A DNA stretch of 64,000 nucleotides, from contig NC_133971.1 of the NCBI RefSeq assembly GCF_031877795.1, positions 22,501-86,500 of the forward strand. Direction: 5' to 3'. The DNA is from Strix aluco. Taxonomy: Eukaryota > Chordata > Aves > Strigiformes > Strigidae. The notes beneath the pieces were generated by a model. It worked only from the letters and a program-made list of their open reading frames with translations. It ran no database searches and was not told the origin of the DNA. The stretch's first letter is position 1; every line of letters begins with the position of its first letter. Of this stretch, positions 56,701 through 64,000 are shown in pieces. The position numbers and the translations under genes are program-made.

Positions 56701-59700
56701 CAGGAAACCAGAGCACAATAAGGGTCTGATGGTACAGACCAGGCTTGCGAATGACTTCAGGAAGCAAGCGAAGAGCTGGGGCTGCCCTGCAGAGTGGCTG
56801 GGGAGAGCAGCAGGGAATGACGAGCTTGTGCTCGTGGTCACTAATGACCTCTGGCCACCGGCAGTATGTCTGGTCAAGCTACAGAGGACAAAGGGACCAT
56901 CTTCACAAGTGTCTGGCAGCAGTAGGTGTGATCTGGCAGCACCGGTCATGCTGCTCCTCTGATATTTGTGTCTGTTCTCAGCCAAACTACAAGATGTGCT
57001 CCTGGCTCCCTGTGTCTGGCCAGGTGTTACTTGGTTTTTGCTTAAAAGTGCTGCATGACGAATTTCTCTGGGCCTTTGGGGGGATGGCTGTGGAGGGTGT
57101 AGCTCATTCGGACCTTCGGGTTCATCCTTCAGCTGGCTACCAGCCACTGGTATCTTCCTCTGGCCTGCTGCAGCGCGGCTCTGCCGGCTGTGGAGCCACC
57201 TTGCCAGCAGTGCCGGCACCTGGTCGGCAAATTGTGTGTCTGCAGGTTGCGTGTAGTCTCGTGCCATTCCTCTCCTTTGCGGACACCTCGACCCCGCGCT
57301 GTGCCGGTCCCAGGGTGCATCTGCTGCATGGCGGGTTCCCTGCAACGAGCACCCCAGGGGTGCTGCGGGGGCTCTGAGGAGCTTTGTCCCAGCTGACATG
57401 CACCTGTGAAGATGCTGTGGCCTTTCAGAGATAGACTGTGTCCGTGTAAAACCTGACCAGTGCTGTGGGAAAGAGGAGGGTGAGAGGACTCGGGTTGTCA
57501 GAATGTGCAAGTACAGGCGGCACAGGCTGTCTCTGGAGGTGTCCCTGCTGTTCCTGGGAAGACTCATCTGTGTGCAGCCATTGCATCAGGCAGGGTTCAG
57601 CAGCACCACAGCCTGAAGCAGAATTTCTTCCATCTTCCCTGGGTTGCCAAGTGCTCAAAATTCTCCTGCTGACTGTTTTGACTTATGGCACATGGAAAGT
57701 TTCTTTTTTTTTTTTTTCTTTTTTTTTTTTTCTTCTTTTTATTTTGGCATCTTTTTTTCTTTTTCTTCCTGGCAGCAGCTTGGTGCTCTAGGTGAACATG
57801 TAGCTTTGTAGGTGAAAAGCTGGGTTTCCATGATCATTAAAAAGCAACAGTGCTTTTTTTTTTTTTTTTTCCTTGGGTGGGATGGTAGTGGTGGTAATTT
57901 TTTCCAGATATTACAAAGAAGTACTGATCATAAAAGGTTTTCCCGTTTTGGATGAGAAGGAAATAATGCTATGACTTGGCAGCACTTTGTGGGAACTGCG
58001 GCTTGGGCACATGATGTTTCTGACATGGATAACACCTCCTGAAACACTTCATGGCTTTCTTACCTCCTTTAAGACTGGAGGATGCAGTGCATTGTGTGAG
58101 GAGTCACAAGGACTGTGCCTTCTTAAGTAGCTGCAGGAGGCATCAGAAATTACATTTTCTCAGGCTGCTGCAGCCTGTTACTGACTCTGAGGATGGGCTG
58201 GTATAGTGGGCAAGATGGTGGCTGTTGCTTTGTTGTTTGAGCCACTCAAGTGCAAAGTACCTTCATTCTGTAGAAACACAAGTCTAAAACCCAAGATGCA
58301 TTGATGGCTTGATGAAAAACTAATTAAGTCAGACTGGTGCTTTTGCCTAAGGTAGTTGGTGACAGCAGCTGACAAGTCAGAGCTTGCTCACCTGCTTGCT
58401 GAGAGCGGGGCAATCTGAAGTCGTGACCGCTTGCTTGAATGGCCAGAGAAGGCTTGTGAGCACTGGCACTGTAACTGGATGGTGCTTGACTTGCCTGGCC
58501 TCACTTGGCAGACAATGTGGTGTGCTTCTGGCACAGCACAGGTTCTCCTTCGGGCTGCCAGTGGCTGTAGATGAACCAGGGAATGTACAGAAGACTGTGT
58601 AGGATTGTGCGGGTTGGTGTGCTGCCTCCTGACCAGCCTGGAGGGATGTGGCCCGTACTTCTGCATGGTGCTGGGTCACGAGCTTGCTGACCCACTGGCT
58701 GGTGCTGTAGGGCTCCTTCCCTTTTCCACCAAGTCAAGCTGCTCATTTTCTGGGTCCCAGCTCAGCTTCCCGAGCATGGAGAGGCCAGGCTGAGGAGCTC
58801 AGGATTGCCAGAGGGACATCAGCTCAGCTGTGCAGCCCTTGTTAGGGCAGCAGACCATCCTGTGGTACCAAAGCAATAATAACCAAGGCCCCAGAGGTGA
58901 TCGGGCAAGCAGCTGACATAAGAGTGTGGAGGATAAACTCTGCTGAGGAGACCTCAATCCTCTTAGTGACATCTGGCAATACTGAGTGCTGTCATGGGGG
59001 TGTTTTCCTTGTGAGGAGAAGCAGTGCTGCTGTAATGGGTGAGGGGACTGACATCACAACACACAAGGATGTTTGTGGCCATGGGAAGGATCCTGCTTTG
59101 GACCCTCCTCCTTGGGCAGCAGGATGAGCCCCAGATGGGCCCATGATTCTCATATGGCAGAAACGTGTGTGAGTAATTTGGACTGGTCTTTGATCTGGGC
59201 AAGTCCTGTGTGAATGAGACTTGTCTCTGCAAAAGCCAGGGAAACGTGACAGATTTGCTCAGGGAAAACTTCTCCTGCTTATAATGTGTTCACTTACGAG
59301 ACAGGATGACCATAGTGACTTTTTTACTCTTTTTTTTCTTCCTTTTTGCAAGGGCTATGATACTTAATTTTGTGATTGTGGAAACTGTAACAGCAGCAGC
59401 ACAATCACGGCCAAACAATGACAGCAGCGTGGCTCACCCCAGCCCACGTGCTCATGTTCCTTTTTCCTTAACTGTTCACCTGCATTGCTGCAGGGGCTGG
59501 AGACGGGAGCCATGACTGGTGCCTGTAACAGTCCTCAATTTCTTTTAAAAAAACTCGGTTGTTGGAAGAAAAAGGAGGTCCACCCTGTCAGCATCCACTG
59601 TTTGTGTGGAGATGAGCCTGGGGAGAGTCCCAGAGGACGTGGAACCTGGGAGGTCATGGGCGAGTGCTGGATGCATGTGGATGTGTGCATGGCCTCCGTG

Positions 59701-60828
59701 AGCACGAGCCATCCAGCTGCTCCTGCTTCTGGGCAGAACTCAAAGCATGGGTCTGGACATCTCAATAGCATTCCAGGGTTGGTGTCTTGGGTAAAACACT
59801 CCTAAGAAGAAGAGAGCCCTTGTGGGCCCGGTGCTACAGAGGCAGAAACATTCTTGGAGGGGTTTCTAGTATCATATTCTCAGCTGGGTTTTGCTCACAT
59901 TCTGGTGGGAGTGCAGGTTGCCATGGAAGCTTTATTCCTGGTCCTCTGGCCCAGCTATCTCCCCTGACCATATCTTGGAGAGCATCTTTAGAATGTGGAA
60001 AATCTGTAAATTACTGTTCTGTCTCAATGTCTTGTCAGGGCTGGCTGACCTTCAAAAGCTTTACTGCAGAGATGTCCAGTCCTGCCAAAAGTGTTTTCTG
60101 ATGCAGCCCAGGTTCACAGTGAACTGTGTTTGTCAAGAATGAATTTAGTTTTCAGCTGCCTGCCTAGGAAGCAAAGAACATGCTTACTGTCTGGTGGTAC
60201 ATGGACAAGAGCAGCAGCTGAGGAGCAGACATCACCAGTTGTATCATTCCTTCCCTACCCTGTGGCTGACCTGTTACATGGCCTAGATCCCCCGGCTAGT
60301 CAGCAGTGCTGTGTGTCCATCTGTGTGAGAACCTGCCTGTTCTCCTGAACTTGCATCAGCCTGACCCAAGCGGCTCCACACCCGATTCTGCTGTTGAGGG
60401 TGAAGAGTCCTTCCTTGGCTGAGCAACCACGGAGCAGGTGTCTCATCCCACAGGAGCACAGACTTCCTCCTGACTCAGGGATGTTCCAGATGGTTGGGGA
60501 GGACTTCAACAAAAACCTGGGCTGAGCCTTTCTTTTGCTGTCCCTGTGACCTCTGGAAGTGGGTGGAAAAAAAATTTGGCTTTCTGACAGCAGAGAGGCG
60601 AAGCATGAGCTGAGGGGCTTCTTTGTGCTGTTCTCCAAACCAAGGAGGTCAGCCATGTGGCAAAAGAGAACATCCTGCTGCTGCAGTTTCTGCTTGTCAG
60701 AGCCTGTGAGGGCAGCATGTGGCAAATAACTGGTCTGCAGGGAAGACCATGCCTGAGCAAGGCCAGCCCTGCTTTCTGTCTAAACTGCATAGCATGAGGA
60801 TGTGTCACCAGCTACACAAGAGGTAAAA
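53761..60828 (+). other. Intron-like DNA right of the CpG island, no coding exon recognised
   Basis: I searched for splice-flanked frames and found none that look like a known protein. The longest open frame (minus, 56,692-57,567, 291 codons) is Ser/Pro/Arg-rich without a domain. T-rich runs lie at 57,700-57,770 and 57,855-57,872. Confidence 0.4.
57700..57872. repeat. Poly-T runs
   Basis: Interrupted T runs span 57,703-57,770 (TTTTTTCTTTTT type) and a further pure run of about 18 T lies at 57,855-57,872. They are simple low-complexity tracts and do not terminate a recognisable retroelement. Confidence 0.8.
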
Positions 60829-62895
60829 TCATAGAATAGTTTGCATTGGAAGGGATATTTAAGGGTCATCTAGTCCAACTCCCTTGCAATGAGCAGGGAC
60901 ATCTTCAACAAGATCAGGTTGCTCAGAGCCCCATCCAGCCTGGCTTTGAATGTTTCCAGGGACAGGGCATCTACCACCTCTCTGGGCAACCTGTTCCAGT
61001 GTTTCCACGCCCTCATTGTAAAAAATTCCTTCCTTATATCTAGTCTGAATCTACCCTCTTAAAAACATTATCCCCTGCCCTGTTGCTACAGGCCCTATTG
61101 AAGAGTCTGTCCCCATCGTTCTTATAAACCCCCTTTAACTATTGAAAGGCTGCAATAAGGTCTTGCCAGAGCCTTCTCTTTTCTAGGCTGAACAACCCCA
61201 ACTCTCTCAGTCTGTTCTCATAGGAGAGGTGTTCTGTTCCTCTGATCATTTCTGTGGCCCCCTCTGGACCTGCTCCAACAGCTTCATGTGTGTCTTGTAC
61301 TGTGGGCTCCAGAGCTGGACCCAGCACTGCAGGGGGGGTCTCACAGAGCGGAGCAGAGGGGCAGAATCCCCCCCCTCAACCTGCTGCCCAGACTGCTCTG
61401 GGTGCAGCCCAGCACACGGGTGACTTTCTGGGCTGTGAGCACACGTTGTTGGCTCACAGGCAGTGTTCCACCCACTGATAGCCCCAACTCCTTCTCTGCA
61501 GGGCTGCTCTCAATCCATTCATTGCCCAGCCTGTATTTTTGCTTGGGATTGCCCTGACCCATGTATAGGACCTTGCACTTGGCCTTGTTGAACCTCACGA
61601 GGTTCACATGGGCCCACTCATTGAGCCTGTCCAGGTCCCTGTGGATGGCATCCCATCCCTCAGGCATGTCAGCTGCAGCACTCAGCTTGGTGTTGTATGC
61701 AAACTTGCTGAGGGTGCACTCGATCCTGCTGTCTGTGTCACTGGTGAAGATATTAAACAGTCCTGGTCCCCTTATCGACCCCTGAGGGACAGCACTTGTC
61801 ACTGATCTCCATCCAGACACTGAGCCGTTGACCGCTACCCTTTGGATGCAACCATCCACCCAGTTCCTTGTCCACCCAATTTAGGGAGAAGGATGTTGTG
61901 GGGGACTGTGTCCCCAATAGATGACATCTGTAGCTCTTTCCTTGCCCAGTGATGCAGTCACTCCATCCTAGAAGGCCACTAGGCTGGCCAGGCAAGAATT
62001 GCCCTTGGTGAAGCCACACTGGCTGTCTCAAATCACCTCCCTGTCTGCCATGTGCCTTAGCACAGCTTCTAGGAGGATCTCTTCCATGGTCTTCCCAGGC
62101 ACAGAGGTGAGGCAGACAGGTCGGTAGTTCCCAGTGGCCTCCTTTCTACCCTGTTTAAAAATGGGCGCAGTGTTTCCATTTTTCCAGTCACCGAGGACTT
62201 CAGCTGACTGCCATGACTTTTCAAATCTCATGGAGAGGGGCTTGGCAACTACATCAGCCAATTCCCTCAGGACTCTGGGATGCATCTTGTCAGGCCCCAC
62301 AGACTTATGGATGTTCAGGTTCCTCAGGTGGTCTCAAATATGATCTTCTCTTACAGTGGGAGGGACTTTGCTCCCCCAGTCCCTGCCTTGAGGTCCATCC
62401 ACTCGAGAGGTGCGGGAAGAGAGTTCAACAGTGAAGACTGAGGCAGGAAAGCTGTTGAGTACCTCAGCCTTCTCTGTCTGTTGTTGCTAGTTTGCCAGTC
62501 GTGTTCCTTGTGGGCGGTATACTTTCTTTGACCTTCCTTTTCTGGCTGACATATTTATAGAAGCACTCTTATTATTCTTTGTGTCCCTTGCCAAGTTCAG
62601 CTCCAGCTGCCCCTTGGCCTTCCTGACCCCATCCCTACCCAACTGGGCAACATCCCTGTGCTCTTGCCAGGGTACCTCTCCCTGCCTCCACTGCCTGTGC
62701 ATTTCCTTCATGCCCTTTAGTTTGACCAGCAGGTGACAATGCACCATCACCCACATTTTCAGCTGACTGACCTTCCACATCCAGAGCCTCGTACCTGTTG
62801 TACAGAGGCTCCCGGGGAGGCGAGGTTGGCAGGGAGGGCGTTTGCCTGCCTCCCTGAGCGTGGACTTGCCTCCATTCACGCCTTTCCTTCAAGTT
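60829..62895 (-). mobile_element. CR1 LINE, 5'-truncated, ~2.07 kb, decayed
   Basis: The plus-strand start TCATAGAATAGTTTGCATTG is the CR1 3' tail in reverse. Reading right to left, the pre-RT region comes first (GTLARAQGCCPVG-like text, then LARDTKNNKSASINM near 62,560). RT blocks follow ([20 protein letters not shown] near 62,290; [20 protein letters not shown] near 62,130; TSAVPQGSIRGPGLFNIFTS near 61,760). The C-terminal RNKANCKVLYMGQGNPK-type part lies near 61,560. The catalytic box reads FAYN instead of FADD. Frameshifts and stops split the coding region. It is the same subfamily as 49,258-49,866. Confidence 0.93.
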
Positions 62896-64000
62896 ATTGC
62901 CTTCTGCCTGGTGCTGAGAGGATACAGGATTGCTTTGATCTCGTTGTTTTTTCTGGTGGGTGTTTCTGCCTCAGGGAGGGCAGAGCATGGTTCCGCTACC
63001 ACCTTCAGCCTTTTTGGCAAGAGCAGCTACAGTTTGGATACTGGCAGGACTGTGGACTTACGTTCCTCTGCCATGAAGAGGCAAAGGGAAAGGAAGACAT
63101 GACAAAATGCACAACCCTGCCATGTATTTTTCACAGCTTGTTCTGGAAGGTGGCTTTCACGGCTGTAGTGTGTAGCATCCTCACACACTGCATGGATGGC
63201 ATGGACACCTTGGCTTTTTCTTCAGGGGAAATGCTGAAGTTCACTGTTACTACTTTGAAGCCCAAGAGCTCTGGTCTGGAATGAGCCATCTGTCAAAGGG
63301 TAGGAGGAACAATAAGACACTGAGGCTGCATTAACAGCAATGAATAGTGTTAGTACCATCAGTCTTGCTGCCTTTGGGAGACTCGTCAGGACGAGAGGCC
63401 AATTTTGGAGCTGGACCCCCTCCTGAGGAGCAACAGACTGCTTTTTAAAGATCTAATCCAGTGCACAGGTTTTGACCATGTGTCAAAAGAGAGGTTCAGT
63501 TTTGATGAAGAGCAGAAGGGACCAGTACAAAGCCCTGTATTTACATTTTGGGCCATGGAACACACTGCCATTGAATCTTACTGCCTGTATTTTCAACACC
63601 ACAAATTTTGACTGTGAGCTCTAAGGCTTTTCCAGTTCAAGGGAAGGGAAGCAGATGTTTAGAACTTGTAGACACATCTGCACAAGGAATGCAGAGGTTG
63701 CTGCTAGTGTTGGGGTCCCTGGCATGTTAGTGTGGTCAGAGGCAGGGTTTGTATTGTCCATGATCAGACAGCCTTGTTGCACATGGTGGGGCTTCCTGTG
63801 AGGGCTCTGTAGGATTAGCTGGAGCTTAGAGACTCAAGTTAAGAGGCTGGAGCTGTCTGCTCTCCTAATTATCTCTGCTCTAAGCAGTACTGCAGAGTGG
63901 CTGGGGGCTGACTTGAAAATGAGAGGTGGAAGAAGCCTTAAAGGCCCTTTACTCCCTTAGTAAATTCACATGTGAGGCAGGAGTACTGCATTAATCTTTG
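62896..64000. other. No gene recognised
   Basis: A plus frame of 183 codons (62,733-63,284) starts inside the CR1 and continues out of it. It has no domain that I know and is probably chance. No RNA gene or further repeat family was seen up to the window edge. Confidence 0.4.

Noticed and set aside
56692-57567. Longest open frame in the window (291 codons, minus strand)
   Set aside because: It is Ser/Pro/Arg-rich with no domain, no splice context and no codon pattern of a real gene. It lies in ordinary intron-like DNA and looks like chance.
62733-63284. A 183-codon plus frame
   Set aside because: It begins antisense inside a CR1 and runs into flanking DNA, so it cannot be one gene.
1-64000. 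CRISPR arrays, bacterial operons, tRNA or rRNA genes
   Set aside because: The sequence is vertebrate nuclear DNA. The tandem repeats lack the regular repeat-spacer form of CRISPR, and no tRNA cloverleaf or rRNA core was seen; the tRNA-Leu match at 29,106 is a retroviral primer site.

Overview
The window is vertebrate nuclear DNA and almost certainly avian. It carries many CR1 LINE copies whose 3' ends are runs of the ATTCTGTG/ATTCTATG octamer typical of birds. It also has several bird-type endogenous retrovirus LTRs and two compact, GC-rich housekeeping genes with small introns. The species and chromosome cannot be fixed from the sequence. Most of the window is repeat or unassigned non-coding DNA, and long open frames in it are mostly chance frames in CT/GA-rich or minisatellite DNA.

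Layout. Bases 1 to about 22,200 are a large, degenerate, tandemly duplicated region. Units of about 2 kb lie at 1-6,700, units of about 250 bp at 7,930-10,200, and GA-rich short-period repeats at 11,270-13,440. A second, mosaic copy of parts of this array lies at 14,150-20,400. It is split by a 2.7-kb CR1 (15,069-17,786) and an 850-bp LTR (18,213-19,062). Several other LTRs and a CR1 piece lie in the same region. Telomere-like CCCTAA motifs and a roughly 60-bp minisatellite (22,405-23,075) and another LTR close this part.

The first certain gene is EMC4 (+ strand, five coding exons, 24,329-25,774), an ER membrane protein complex subunit with a CpG-island promoter. Minisatellites lie inside its third intron and just downstream. 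After C-rich DNA come relics of two retroviral elements (27,960-30,440), unassigned sequence, CR1 fragments and a solo LTR. The second certain gene is TOMM5 (- strand, two coding exons, 38,370-39,128), a small subunit of the mitochondrial outer-membrane import complex, also with a CpG-island promoter. From 39.4 to 53 kb there are LTRs, one CR1 and no firm gene; isolated splice-flanked frames at 45-48 kb on the minus strand are the only coding hints. A CpG island with a good splice donor at 53.3-53.75 kb looks like the first, untranslated exon of a gene running rightward. The remaining 10 kb reads as intron-like DNA with a 2-kb CR1 on the minus strand.

The two genes are not functionally linked beyond both serving membrane-protein biogenesis (ER and mitochondrion). 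The most unusual part is the 22-kb duplicated array. Its minus strand repeatedly shows intron/exon-boundary-like cassettes that could be the remains, or working exons, of an undescribed multi-exon transcription unit.
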